From Phocaeicola massiliensis B84634 = Timone 84634 = DSM 17679 = JCM 13223 (lineage in GTDB: Bacteria > Bacteroidota > Bacteroidia > Bacteroidales > Bacteroidaceae), in the NCBI RefSeq assembly GCF_000382445.1, contig NZ_KB905472.1:143621-207620 (forward strand): DNA of 64,000 bases, in the 5' to 3' direction. Position 1 is the stretch's first letter. The number at the start of each line of letters is the position of its first letter. The notes beneath the pieces were generated by a model. The model saw nothing but the letters and a program-made list of their open reading frames with translations, did no database searches and was not told the origin of the DNA. The position numbers were made by a program, and so were the translations under genes. Shown one piece after another: positions 33,924 to 42,793 of the stretch.

Positions 33924-36881
33924 ATGCTCAGCAAGTTAAAATTAAATCAATTGTATTTCAAGGATACTTCGTTCGTAAACCTTATGACTAAACGAATATT
34001 CAATGTCCTTTTGGTTGCTAATCCGTATGATGCTTTTATGTTGGAAGATGACGGACGAATCGATGAAAAGATATTTAATGAATACATGAACCTCAGCCTT
34101 CGTTATCCTCCTCGTTTTACACAGGTATCTACCGAAGAGGAGACTTGGAAGCAATTGGCGAATACTACATTCGATCTTGTCATCTGTATGCCGGGTACTG
34201 ATAACAGTGATACGTTTGAGATTGCCCGCAGCATTAAAAACAAGTATTCCCATATTCCGTTGGTGGTGCTGACTCCGTTTTCTCATGGCATTACAGCACG
34301 TATGGAACACGAAGACTTGAGTATTTTTGAGTATGTGTTTTGTTGGTTGGGAAACACTGATTTGCTGGTGTCTATCATTAAATTGATAGAAGACAAGATG
34401 AATTTGGAGCATGATGTAAAAGAGGTCGGGGTACAGATGATTATGCTGGTGGAAGACTCTATCCGTTTTTATTCTTCCGTGTTACCTAATTTATATAAGT
34501 TTGTTTTGAAACAAAGTCAGGAATTTGCCACTGAAGCATTGAATGCCCACCAGCGCACACTTCGTATGAGGGGACGTCCCAAAATTGTTCTGACACGCAC
34601 ATACGAAGAGGCAATGGACTTATATAACAAATATGAGAAGAATGTATTGGGAATCATTACCGATGCACGCTATCCCCGCGGTGGGGTAGTAGACCCGATG
34701 GCAGGTATAAAGTTACTTGCCGAAATTCGTTCCCGTGATCCGTTCATCCCTTTAATTCTCCAATCATCGGAAGTTGATAATAAGGTATATGCCGGCAGAT
34801 ACGATGCAAGTTTTGTGGATAAGAACTCCAAAAAAATGAATATAGACTTGCGTGAAATCATTTCCGAGCATTTTGGCTTTGGGGATTTTATTTTCCGTAA
34901 TCCCGATACTTTTGAAGAAGTGGCGCGTGTCCGCAACTTGAAAGAGTTACAGAATATCATCTTTTCCATTCCGAAGGAATCTTTGCTTTATCACATCAGC
35001 CGCAACCACGTCTCTCGTTGGCTCTACTCCCGTGCCATGTTTCCGCCTGCCGAGTTCCTGAAACAGATTACTTGGAAGTCTTTGCAGGACATAGATGCGC
35101 ATCGCCGGATAATTTTCGAAGCGATTGTGAAGTATCGTAAGATGAAGAATCAAGGCGTGGTGGCGGTATTTCAGCGTGACCGTTTTGACCGTTATTCCAA
35201 TTTTGCCCGTATCGGTGAAGGGTCTTTGGGAGGGAAAGGACGCGGACTTGCTTTTATAGACAATATGGTAAAGCGTCATATCGAATTCGATGAATTTGAA
35301 AATGCTACTGTCGTAATACCTAAAACGGTAGTGCTCTGTACCGATATTTTTGACGAATTCATGGATACCAACGGACTGTATCAGGTGGCTTTGAGTGATG
35401 CGGATGACGATACGATATTGAAAGCTTTTCTTCGTGCCAAGCTGCCCGACCGTTTGGTGGAGGACTTTTTTGCATTCTTTGATGTGGTGAAGTCTCCGAT
35501 AGCCATCCGTTCTTCCAGTTTGTTGGAAGATTCCCATTATCAACCTTTTGCAGGTATTTACTCTACCTATATGATTCCCTATTTGGAAGATAAGTATGAG
35601 ATGCTGCGTATGTTGAGCGATGCCATAAAAGGTGTTTATGCCTCGGTTTATTATAGAGACAGCAAAGCCTATATGCAGGCTACCAGCAATGTCATCGATC
35701 AGGAAAAGATGGCTGTAATTTTGCAGGAAGTGGTGGGAACACAATATGGCGACCGTTTCTATCCTTCCATCTCCGGGGTTGCACGTTCGCTCAATTATTA
35801 TCCGATTGGCGACGAGACGGCGGAAGAAGGTACGGTAAGTCTGGCATTAGGCTTGGGCAAATACATTGTAGATGGAGGACTGACTTTGCGTATCTGCCCG
35901 TATCATCCGAATCAGGTGTTGCAAACCAGTGAGATGGAGATAGCGCTTCGCGAAACCCAAACCCGGTTCTACGCACTCGATTTGAAGAATACAGGTCATA
36001 ATTTCTCTTTGGATGATGGCTTTAATTTATTGAAACTCCCGGTGAAAGAAGCCGATAATGACGGAGCGTTGAACTTTATTGCGTCTACTTACGATCCATA
36101 CGATATGGTGATTCGTGACGGTATTTATCCGGGAGGCAGAAAACTGATTACTTTTGCCAACGTATTGCAGCACGATGTCTTTCCATTGCCTCGCATATTG
36201 CAATTGGCTCAAGAATATGGGCAGAGTGAGATGCGTCGTCCTGTCGAGATAGAGTTTGCCGTAACGCTGAATGCACAGAAGAAGACAGGTGTATTTTATC
36301 TGTTACAAATTCGTCCGATGGTAGATATCAAGGCTGTTTTGGATGAAGACTTGAACCTTATTAAGGATGAGAATGTTTTATTAAGGAGTAATAATTCATT
36401 GGGACATGGCATTATGGAGGATATTCATGATATAATCTATGTAAAAACAGAAGGTTATACAGCTTCAAACAATCCTACCATTGCGTATGAAATAGAGAAA
36501 ATGAACCGCAAATTTCTGGATGAAGGCAAACATTATATATTGGTAGGACCGGGGCGTTGGGGAAGCAGTGATTCTTGGTTGGGGATTCCTGTGAAGTGGC
36601 CTCATATTTCGGCTGCCCGTATTATAGTGGAAGCCGGTTTGACCAATTATCGTGTAGATCCGAGCCAGGGAACTCATTTTTTCCAGAATCTGACTTCTTT
36701 TGGAGTGGGTTATTTCACAATTAATTCGTATATGAATGATGGTGTATATAATCAGGACATACTCAACGCACAACCGGCGGTGGAGGAAACTCAGTTTATC
36801 AGGCATGTCCGTTTTGATAACCCTTTGATAGTGAAGATGGACGGAAAGAAGAAACAGGGAGTGGTGATGTTGCCTGAATAG
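33924..36881 (+). CDS. PEP-synthase-like (PPDK N-terminal) protein with receiver-like domains
   Basis: The 985-residue protein has two receiver-like regions: residues ~24-150 (FNVLLVANPYDAF, degenerate acidic pocket) and ~172-310 (QMIMLVEDS, GIITDARYPRGG, LILQSSE, ASFVDKNSKK) with acidic pair, Asp and Lys retained. A pyruvate phosphate dikinase ATP-binding domain follows (~400-790), with GEGSLGGKGRGLAFI, IAIRSSSLLEDSHYQPFAGIYSTY and LQIRPM. The swivelling phosphohistidine domain and PEP-binding barrel seem absent; the C-terminus has GPGRWGSSDSWLGIPV. Biochemical role is unknown. An internal ATG at 33984 (MTKRIFN) is an alternative start. Confidence 0.85.
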   Translation: MLSKLKLNQLYFKDTSFVNLMTKRIFNVLLVANPYDAFMLEDDGRIDEKIFNEYMNLSLRYPPRFTQVSTEEETWKQLANTTFDLVICMPGTDNSDTFEIARSIKNKYSHIPLVVLTPFSHGITARMEHEDLSIFEYVFCWLGNTDLLVSIIKLIEDKMNLEHDVKEVGVQMIMLVEDSIRFYSSVLPNLYKFVLKQSQEFATEALNAHQRTLRMRGRPKIVLTRTYEEAMDLYNKYEKNVLGIITDARYPRGGVVDPMAGIKLLAEIRSRDPFIPLILQSSEVDNKVYAGRYDASFVDKNSKKMNIDLREIISEHFGFGDFIFRNPDTFEEVARVRNLKELQNIIFSIPKESLLYHISRNHVSRWLYSRAMFPPAEFLKQITWKSLQDIDAHRRIIFEAIVKYRKMKNQGVVAVFQRDRFDRYSNFARIGEGSLGGKGRGLAFIDNMVKRHIEFDEFENATVVIPKTVVLCTDIFDEFMDTNGLYQVALSDADDDTILKAFLRAKLPDRLVEDFFAFFDVVKSPIAIRSSSLLEDSHYQPFAGIYSTYMIPYLEDKYEMLRMLSDAIKGVYASVYYRDSKAYMQATSNVIDQEKMAVILQEVVGTQYGDRFYPSISGVARSLNYYPIGDETAEEGTVSLALGLGKYIVDGGLTLRICPYHPNQVLQTSEMEIALRETQTRFYALDLKNTGHNFSLDDGFNLLKLPVKEADNDGALNFIASTYDPYDMVIRDGIYPGGRKLITFANVLQHDVFPLPRILQLAQEYGQSEMRRPVEIEFAVTLNAQKKTGVFYLLQIRPMVDIKAVLDEDLNLIKDENVLLRSNNSLGHGIMEDIHDIIYVKTEGYTASNNPTIAYEIEKMNRKFLDEGKHYILVGPGRWGSSDSWLGIPVKWPHISAARIIVEAGLTNYRVDPSQGTHFFQNLTSFGVGYFTINSYMNDGVYNQDILNAQPAVEETQFIRHVRFDNPLIVKMDGKKKQGVVMLPE

Positions 36882-36946
36882 TGTTCCAAATAACACAAAA
36901 TATGTTCTAAATATCGAAAAAGGTGGTCGGACGTTTAACTTTTTAG

Positions 36947-36954
36947 TATATTTG
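36947..36954 (+). promoter_or_regulatory. -7 element upstream of the DUF4925 lipoprotein
   Basis: TATATTTG lies 35 bp before the ATG. Confidence 0.5.
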
Positions 36955-36989
36955 CACGATTTTTGAGTATAAATTTAATTAACTAGAAA

Positions 36990-38210
36990 ATGAAAAAGAA
37001 TCTCTTTTATTATTTGTTTGCTGTGATATGCACAATAGGATTATTTACCTCTTGTAGCGATGATGACGAAAAGGTGGTAAACCCTATTCCACAGACAACT
37101 TTTAACAGTGAGAATGGTTTGCAACTTACTTATAACGGTGCGCCTCTGTTGGGTAAAAAAGTAACTTTCACCCCTGATGCAACCGAAGCGACTAAAGCTA
37201 CTTTACGTTTAGAAGGAGAGTTTGACTTGACCGGCATCTTGAAAGGACAACGCTCGAACATGACTTCTCCGACCGGTCCCGGTGTATTTCCGGGTAGTCC
37301 TGTGACTACTTTGTCTGTCGACTTGTCTATCAACGGAAATCAATGTACTTTTTCCGGTGTTTCAGAGACAGAGTATTGCACATTTTCTTATGCAGGTAAA
37401 GTAACTGCAGGCACAATGGATTTGTCCTTTACTGATGTTACTTTGAAAAATACAGCTTTGGCCGGTACTGTTTGGAAGCCTACTCCATTGGCAAATACTG
37501 AAGACGGCGGGATGGACGAACCGATTCATTTTGTTTGGAAATCCGGCACGAAGGCTGCTATTGAAATATTCCCCGGTCATCCTTCAGAAATAGAGATAAA
37601 CGATTTACTGCTCTTAGCGTTGCGCTTTCCTTTATTTGACGATGGAAGTGGAGACAGAGTCAGTGTGGAACAAATGTTGTGTTCTGTTTTAAAAGATGTG
37701 ACATTAGGGGCAGATGGTAATATTGTTGCCACTTATATGGATGCTGCTAATGGCGGTACTGAATGGGTTACATCTCCTTCTAATATGGCTCAATATGTAG
37801 TGACCGGTGACAATCAATTGCTCTTGTTCCTCAATCCGCAGGCTATTATGGCGAATGTTGATAATGTTGAGAAATCTGTCAGAACGGTAGATGTAGGTGC
37901 TATCTTGCAACAAGCAATAGCTGAATTATATCCTATGTTGATTAACGGTGTACCTTTAACTTATACAAAAGAAGGTAACAGAATGAAGGTATTCTTAGGT
38001 ACCGACCTATTATTGCCGTTAATGAAGAATATTGTAGCTCCGTTGTTTGAGGATGAAGAGTTCCTTAATATGGTTATTGAAGCGATGAAAAGCGATCCTC
38101 AGTTTGGTGGCATGGCGGGAATGATGGTTCCCACTTTGAAGTTATTGCCTGAAATCATCAAAAACACGACTCAATTGGAGATAGGTTTGGACTTAACTCA
38201 GGTAAAATAA
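36990..38210 (+). CDS. Surface lipoprotein, DUF4925-like
   Basis: The 406-residue precursor has signal MKKNLFYYLFAVICTIGLFTSC and lipobox FTSC followed by SDDDEK, a typical Bacteroides lipoprotein-export tag. The remainder is beta-rich with repeated themes (NGLQLTYNGAPLLGKKVTFTP, STLSVDLSINGNQCTFSG) as in DUF4925 proteins. Function unknown. Its signal peptide is almost identical to that of the next gene 77 bp downstream, and both probably belong to one operon. Confidence 0.83.
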   Translation: MKKNLFYYLFAVICTIGLFTSCSDDDEKVVNPIPQTTFNSENGLQLTYNGAPLLGKKVTFTPDATEATKATLRLEGEFDLTGILKGQRSNMTSPTGPGVFPGSPVTTLSVDLSINGNQCTFSGVSETEYCTFSYAGKVTAGTMDLSFTDVTLKNTALAGTVWKPTPLANTEDGGMDEPIHFVWKSGTKAAIEIFPGHPSEIEINDLLLLALRFPLFDDGSGDRVSVEQMLCSVLKDVTLGADGNIVATYMDAANGGTEWVTSPSNMAQYVVTGDNQLLLFLNPQAIMANVDNVEKSVRTVDVGAILQQAIAELYPMLINGVPLTYTKEGNRMKVFLGTDLLLPLMKNIVAPLFEDEEFLNMVIEAMKSDPQFGGMAGMMVPTLKLLPEIIKNTTQLEIGLDLTQVK

Positions 38211-38287
38211 TCCACTACAAGAAAGGGAAAGCCAAAGCTGATTGAAAATTATTATAAACCTAAGTGTTAATTTAAAACGATGTAACA

Positions 38288-38758
38288 ATGAAAAAGAGTG
38301 TTTTTTATTATTTGTTTGCTGTGATATGTACGGTATGTCTGTTTACAGCTTGTAGTGATGACGATGATGATGATAACAAAGTTTTGACTGTTGATAATAT
38401 TGTAGGTACTTATCCCGGTGACTTGGATGTAACGCTTGCAGGAACGGAAGTAGCTAAAGATGTTGCTGCATCTATTGTTGTAACTAGAGTGGACGATAGT
38501 AAAGTGAAGGTTTCTTTATCCAACTTTACTATTCCCGGCGTATTGCCTGTTCCTATGACAATTGATGCGACATGCGATGTGGTTCCTTCGACAAACGAAT
38601 TGAAGTTAAATGGTCAAACTACGATTGATATGAGTGCTCTTGGAATGGGAGAATTGGCTGTAGTTATTACAGGTGATGCTGATGGTAAAGAGCTTGATTT
38701 GGATATTGCAGTTGCTACAATGAAAGTCGTTGTTGATTTTGAAGGAAGAAAACAATAA
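38288..38758 (+). CDS. Small surface lipoprotein (calycin-like or DUF4840-like)
   Basis: The 156-residue precursor carries a signal almost the same as the preceding gene, lipobox FTAC, and SDDDDDDN. The mature part reads NIVGTYPGDLDVTLAGTEVAKDVAASIVVTRVDDSKVKVSLSNFTI and repeats this beta-hairpin pattern, as in small calycin-like barrels. Function unknown. A good terminator follows 35 bp after the stop, marking the end of the operon. Confidence 0.8.
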   Translation: MKKSVFYYLFAVICTVCLFTACSDDDDDDNKVLTVDNIVGTYPGDLDVTLAGTEVAKDVAASIVVTRVDDSKVKVSLSNFTIPGVLPVPMTIDATCDVVPSTNELKLNGQTTIDMSALGMGELAVVITGDADGKELDLDIAVATMKVVVDFEGRKQ

Positions 38759-38792
38759 TTGTTCTTTCTGAAGAATATAATAATATAAAAGA

Positions 38793-38820
38793 AGGCATCC
38801 TATTTTCGGGATGCCTTTTT
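38793..38820 (+). terminator. Terminator of the lipoprotein operon
   Basis: AGGCATCC pairs with GGGATGCC and is followed by TTTTT. Confidence 0.85.
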
Positions 38821-38871
38821 GTGCTATGATGAATCTTTGGGAAAAAGAAGAAAGTCTTTTAGAAATGAAGC

Positions 38872-39648
38872 TTAGAATGCATATCCGAAGCCTACGTTTA
38901 AATAGACTGCATACATATCGAAAGTGATTGTTTTGAAGTCCTTGTTAAAGATATCATTCATTCCCCAATTCAGGTCAGCATATACTTTTAAATGCTTGAA
39001 TGCTTTCCAGTCTACTCCTAATTGTGCTCCCCATTGAAAATTGCGTAAATCGGAAGAGAAATCATAAGAAGCAATTGCTCCGTTATTAAAGTTTACTTTT
39101 TCTCCTGTCGGATCATCTTTACGCAGATAACCTTCATATACGTGTCCGCTAAAATCACCGTCCATCAGATAAGAAAAATAAGCACCGGCTTTCAGATTTA
39201 CACGCTGGTTCAATTTATAAGCAGCCAGAATAGGAATGGTGAGGTATGAGTTTTGTACCTTGGTGCGTACGCCTCCCGTCCAGTTGCCTTTTAAACGATT
39301 GCCATCTTCACCGATAATTTCCATACCATAGTTCTTTACTTCTGCTTTTGTACGCATACCTTTATTCTCCAGACGAAGTCCGGTAACTACCCCCCAACGC
39401 TTTTGTTCTCCCAACCATTTAGTCATATTACCTTCGATGGTAATCGAAAGGGTAGGGTTATAGCTTTTGATGTTGCGTATTTCTTCGGGAAAAGGCAAAG
39501 GTAATGTTCCGCCAATGTTGAAGCCGGCTTTCAATTCATACTCCCAACCGTGCAATGCAGCGTTTATCAAGGTCTTTGTCCTGTTTTCTTGAGCCCATGT
39601 GTGGACACTTACCAATGTGATAGCCAAAAGCAATATATATTTTTTCAT
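38872..39648 (-). CDS. Outer membrane beta-barrel protein (PF13568-like)
   Basis: The 258-residue precursor has a signal cleaved after TWAQ, then alternating amphipathic strands (NPTLSITIEGNMTKWLG, RWGVVTGLRLENKGM, RVNLKAGAYFSYLMDGDF, NFQWGAQLGVDWKAFKHLKVYADLNWG) and ends in a phenylalanine (VGFGYAF), the signature of outer membrane barrels. It is 17 bp after the PCMD gene and co-transcribed. Confidence 0.87.
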   Translation of the reverse strand: MKKYILLLAITLVSVHTWAQENRTKTLINAALHGWEYELKAGFNIGGTLPLPFPEEIRNIKSYNPTLSITIEGNMTKWLGEQKRWGVVTGLRLENKGMRTKAEVKNYGMEIIGEDGNRLKGNWTGGVRTKVQNSYLTIPILAAYKLNQRVNLKAGAYFSYLMDGDFSGHVYEGYLRKDDPTGEKVNFNNGAIASYDFSSDLRNFQWGAQLGVDWKAFKHLKVYADLNWGMNDIFNKDFKTITFDMYAVYLNVGFGYAF

Positions 39649-39665
39649 ATCGAGAATCTTTTAAG

Positions 39666-40793
39666 TTATTTGTACTCTATTTCCAAATCGTCAATAAGTA
39701 ATGTGCTGCCGGGGGCACCTTTGAATTCGTCTCCGTTTTTGCTGGCGGACAGGATAATACTTATGTTGTATTGTCCTTTGGCCAGTTTTTCCAAGTCGAT
39801 GGTTTTGCCAAAGCGTTCGTAGTCGAAAGGCAATTCAAAACGTTTCCATTCTTCAGTTTCCACGGCATCTGCTTGGTCTATTATTGCCAAAGCCACCATA
39901 TTGGGGTGTTCGTAATTGTTTGTTGCAATATGTCCGTCTAAGGTTTGTACTTTATCATCTTTTTCATAAAATAAAGCATATATATTGAACACATCTTTAC
40001 GGTCGGTATATTCCCCGTTTTCGTAAAATTTAGGTCCTGCTTTATACTTGTAATAGCCGGTCAGTTTGGTAGGTTGATAGTAAAATGTTGTCCCGAACTT
40101 GGTTGCTGCCAAAGCATCTCCTAATGCGTTGAGTAGTTCAAATTTCCCTATAAATAAATTACCTGCTGCAATAGGTTTCCCTACTTTATTACCTAAGTCT
40201 CCGGTAGTATGAGTCACCAGCTTCAGACAATTGCCGGAACGTCCTTCTGAGCTGATGGTAGTTGGGTACTCCTCGGGAGAGTTACCTCCTCCTGTCAGTG
40301 CGAATCCTTGGTTTCCACTGGCCCAGGTCAGGGTGGCATGTCCGGGCGCCTCTTCGTAGAAAACATAATAGTTACTTACTTTTTTTACTGTCTCAAAATG
40401 GAAAGAAGTCGGGATATTTGTTGTTGACGGATAATGAAGACTGATGGCATAAGTACGATGCCATTTTCCGTCTTCCGAAGTGGTGGTATAGCGCACTGGT
40501 TTTGTAAAGTTGTGCGTTGTTCCACTGGCCGGATTAATAGTTGCTCCCGGAGTCAGTTCAAAAGTTGGTGCCTGTGCGGTCAGGTCAGTTCCATTGTTTA
40601 CTTCTATGTAAATGGGATAGGCATTTAGGCTTTCATCGAATGGTAAGTTGTAGTCGATTTCCGTTCCTGAAAGAATATCGGCGGGTAATATACATTTTTC
40701 GATATCTGCTTCCGCATTAGGTGCTTCGTCCTTGATGCACGATGTACAAAGGAATATGCCTATGGTACAGGTTAGTAAGTCTTTCAATCTCAT
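39666..40793 (-). CDS. PCMD-domain lipoprotein (putative carbohydrate metabolism domain)
   Basis: The 375-residue precursor has lipobox LCTSC at about residue 19. The mature region starts with a beta-sandwich (IYIEVNNGTDLTAQAPTFELTPGATINP) and then a jelly-roll-like part (FHFETVKKVSNYYVFYEEAPG, GKFELLNALGDALAATKFGTTFYYQPTKLTGYYKYKAGP, GSTLLIDDLEIEYK), the pattern of PCMD (PF13201) proteins. Role unknown. Together with the barrel downstream it probably forms a surface complex. Confidence 0.82.
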   Translation of the reverse strand: MRLKDLLTCTIGIFLCTSCIKDEAPNAEADIEKCILPADILSGTEIDYNLPFDESLNAYPIYIEVNNGTDLTAQAPTFELTPGATINPASGTTHNFTKPVRYTTTSEDGKWHRTYAISLHYPSTTNIPTSFHFETVKKVSNYYVFYEEAPGHATLTWASGNQGFALTGGGNSPEEYPTTISSEGRSGNCLKLVTHTTGDLGNKVGKPIAAGNLFIGKFELLNALGDALAATKFGTTFYYQPTKLTGYYKYKAGPKFYENGEYTDRKDVFNIYALFYEKDDKVQTLDGHIATNNYEHPNMVALAIIDQADAVETEEWKRFELPFDYERFGKTIDLEKLAKGQYNISIILSASKNGDEFKGAPGSTLLIDDLEIEYK

Positions 40794-40924
40794 GAATTGG
40801 TAATTTTATAAGTTCTTTGATAATAAACATATATATAGTTTACAAAGTTAAGGCTTTTCCTGAAATTTTTCTGATTATTGCAATAAAATGAATTGGTCGT
40901 TTTTTTTTTTTATGGTATAGAAGC

Positions 40925-40957
40925 AAAAAAAGGTGCAAGAAATAAATTCCTGCACCC
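40925..40957 (-). terminator. Terminator of gdhA
   Basis: On the minus strand GGTGCAGGAA..TTCTTGCACC folds and is followed by TTTTTTT. Confidence 0.85.
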
Positions 40958-40996
40958 TCTCTGTATGTTATGACTAATATAAAGGCATGAGCTTTA

Positions 40997-42331
40997 TTAG
41001 ACGATGCCTTGAGCCATCATTGCTTTTGCTACCTTCATGAAACCGGCAATGTTTGCACCTTTTACATAGTTTACATATCCGTCTTCTTCCGTACCGTATT
41101 GTACACAAGCTGTATGGATATTCTTCATAATGCTTTTCAGCTTTTCGTCAACTTCTTCCGAACTCCAACCTAGCTTAATAGAGTTTTGAGTCATTTCAAG
41201 ACCGGATACCGATACACCGCCTGCATTGGCAGCTTTACCCGGGGCATACAGAATTTTGGCTTCTTGAAATACACGGATAGCTTCGGGAGTAGAAGGCATA
41301 TTTGCACCTTCGCTGACAGCCATAACACCGTTGGCGACTAGCTGGCGTGCTTCGTCACCGTTCAGTTCGTTCTGAGTGGCAGAAGGCAGCGCGATGTCTG
41401 CTTTCTCACCCCACGGACGGGCACCTGCTACATATTTACAACCATATTTTTCTGCATATTCGCGGATACGTCCACGATATAAGTTCTTCAGTTCCATGAT
41501 GAAGTCCAACTTTTCACGGTCGATACCGTCCGGGTCGTAGATGTAACCGTCAGAGTCTGACATAGTGACTACTTTACCGCCTAGCTCAATTACTTTTTCT
41601 ACGGTATATTGAGCTACGTTACCCGAACCCGATACCAGACAAGTTTTGCCTTTTAGGTCGGTTCCTTTGGTTTTCAGCATTTCCATCAGGAAATAGATGT
41701 TACCGTAACCCGTTGCTTCCGGGCGAATCAGTGAACCACCGAACTCGCGTCCTTTGCCGGTAAATGTTCCGGTGAATTCGTGAGACAACTTCTTATACAT
41801 ACCGAACATAAAACCTACTTCGCGTCCGCCTACACCGATATCACCGGCCGGTACATCGGTTTCGGGACCGATATGACGCCATAGCTCCAGCATGAAAGCT
41901 TGGCAGAAACGCATTACTTCTGCGTTGGATTTACCGCGTGGAGAGAAGTCTGAACCACCTTTACCGCCACCCATAGGCAGGGTAGTCAGTGAGTTTTTGA
42001 ATGTCTGCTCAAAGGCAAGGAATTTTAGGATTCCCAAGTTTACAGAAGAGTGGAAACGAATACCGCCTTTATAGGGACCGATAGCGTTGTTGTGCTGTAC
42101 GCGGTAGCCCATGTTGGTTCGGATGTTGCCTTTATCGTCCATCCAAGTAACACGGAACTGATATACACGGTCGGGAATGCAAAGGCGCTCAATCAAGTTT
42201 ACCTTATCAAATTCAGGGTGTTTGTTGTATTCTTCTTCAATTGTACCGAGCACTTCTTCTACTGCCTGATGATATTCAGGCTCATTAGGGAATCTTCTTT
42301 TTAATTCATCTAATACCTTAGCTGCATTCAT
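40997..42331 (-). CDS. gdhA: Glutamate dehydrogenase, NAD(P)-type (GdhA-like)
   Basis: The 444-residue protein has LTTLPMGGGKGGSDFSPRGKS, PAGDIGVGGREVGFMFG and NAGGVSVSGLEMTQNS, as in hexameric GDH. The length and sequence recall the NAD(P)-specific GdhA of B. thetaiotaomicron, which assimilates ammonium under low and moderate supply. The paralog gdhB lies 7 kb upstream in the same orientation. The -7 CAAAAATA site at 42384-42391 (TATTTTTG on minus) is 53 bp before the start. Confidence 0.94.
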   Translation of the reverse strand: MNAAKVLDELKRRFPNEPEYHQAVEEVLGTIEEEYNKHPEFDKVNLIERLCIPDRVYQFRVTWMDDKGNIRTNMGYRVQHNNAIGPYKGGIRFHSSVNLGILKFLAFEQTFKNSLTTLPMGGGKGGSDFSPRGKSNAEVMRFCQAFMLELWRHIGPETDVPAGDIGVGGREVGFMFGMYKKLSHEFTGTFTGKGREFGGSLIRPEATGYGNIYFLMEMLKTKGTDLKGKTCLVSGSGNVAQYTVEKVIELGGKVVTMSDSDGYIYDPDGIDREKLDFIMELKNLYRGRIREYAEKYGCKYVAGARPWGEKADIALPSATQNELNGDEARQLVANGVMAVSEGANMPSTPEAIRVFQEAKILYAPGKAANAGGVSVSGLEMTQNSIKLGWSSEEVDEKLKSIMKNIHTACVQYGTEEDGYVNYVKGANIAGFMKVAKAMMAQGIV

Positions 42332-42383
42332 AATCTATTTCTTTTATGGTTACTAATTAGTTTTTATTGCTTTATTGATGATG

Positions 42384-42391
42384 CAAAAATA
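42384..42391 (-). promoter_or_regulatory. -7 element for gdhA
   Basis: TATTTTTG on the minus strand, 53 bp from the ATG; no clean -33. Confidence 0.4.
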
Positions 42392-42484
42392 TAGATAAGA
42401 ATTGGATTGTGCAACAAAATATAAATAAAATGCGATTAAAAATATCAGATTGTGCAAAATGTAAGCAAAAACATGAATAAAAGA

Positions 42485-42667
42485 TTATTTCTCCCTATTC
42501 TTTAAAAACTTTAGTAAAGGAATAAAGACTAAAGTGCCCGAAATGATAATGGATAAGATTAGTGGTCCGTCTATTTGTTCGCTTCCGGTGAGGATGATAT
42601 AGCAGATTGTTATCCATAGAAGGGCAAGGATTACGATTTGGGGGAGGGATAGTGGTTTTCGGCTCAT
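42485..42667 (-). CDS. Small two-helix membrane protein
   Basis: The 60-residue protein has two hydrophobic segments (residues 10-26 and 36-53), a charged start (MSRKPLSLPQ) and a positive tail (KFLKNREK), the layout of a real inner membrane miniprotein. Function unknown. It lies between the malic enzyme gene and gdhA, in the same direction, 126 bp after maeB and separated from it by a strong fold-back. Confidence 0.6.
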   Translation of the reverse strand: MSRKPLSLPQIVILALLWITICYIILTGSEQIDGPLILSIIISGTLVFIPLLKFLKNREK

Positions 42668-42713
42668 GGTAATATACAGGTGTTTTTAGTGACAGATTTT
42701 ATCAGGTTGGAGA

Positions 42714-42773
42714 ACAAAAGAACAAATATTAAGTATATGCAGATTGCGCTACTGAGAAAATTTGTTCTTTTGT
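42714..42773 (-). terminator. Fold-back hairpin after the malic enzyme gene
   Basis: ACAAAAGAACAAAT (42714-42727) has a perfect 14-bp complement at 42760-42773, 20 bp past the malic enzyme stop. Confidence 0.6.
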
Positions 42774-42793
42774 CCCTTTTCTGAAACAGGTTA

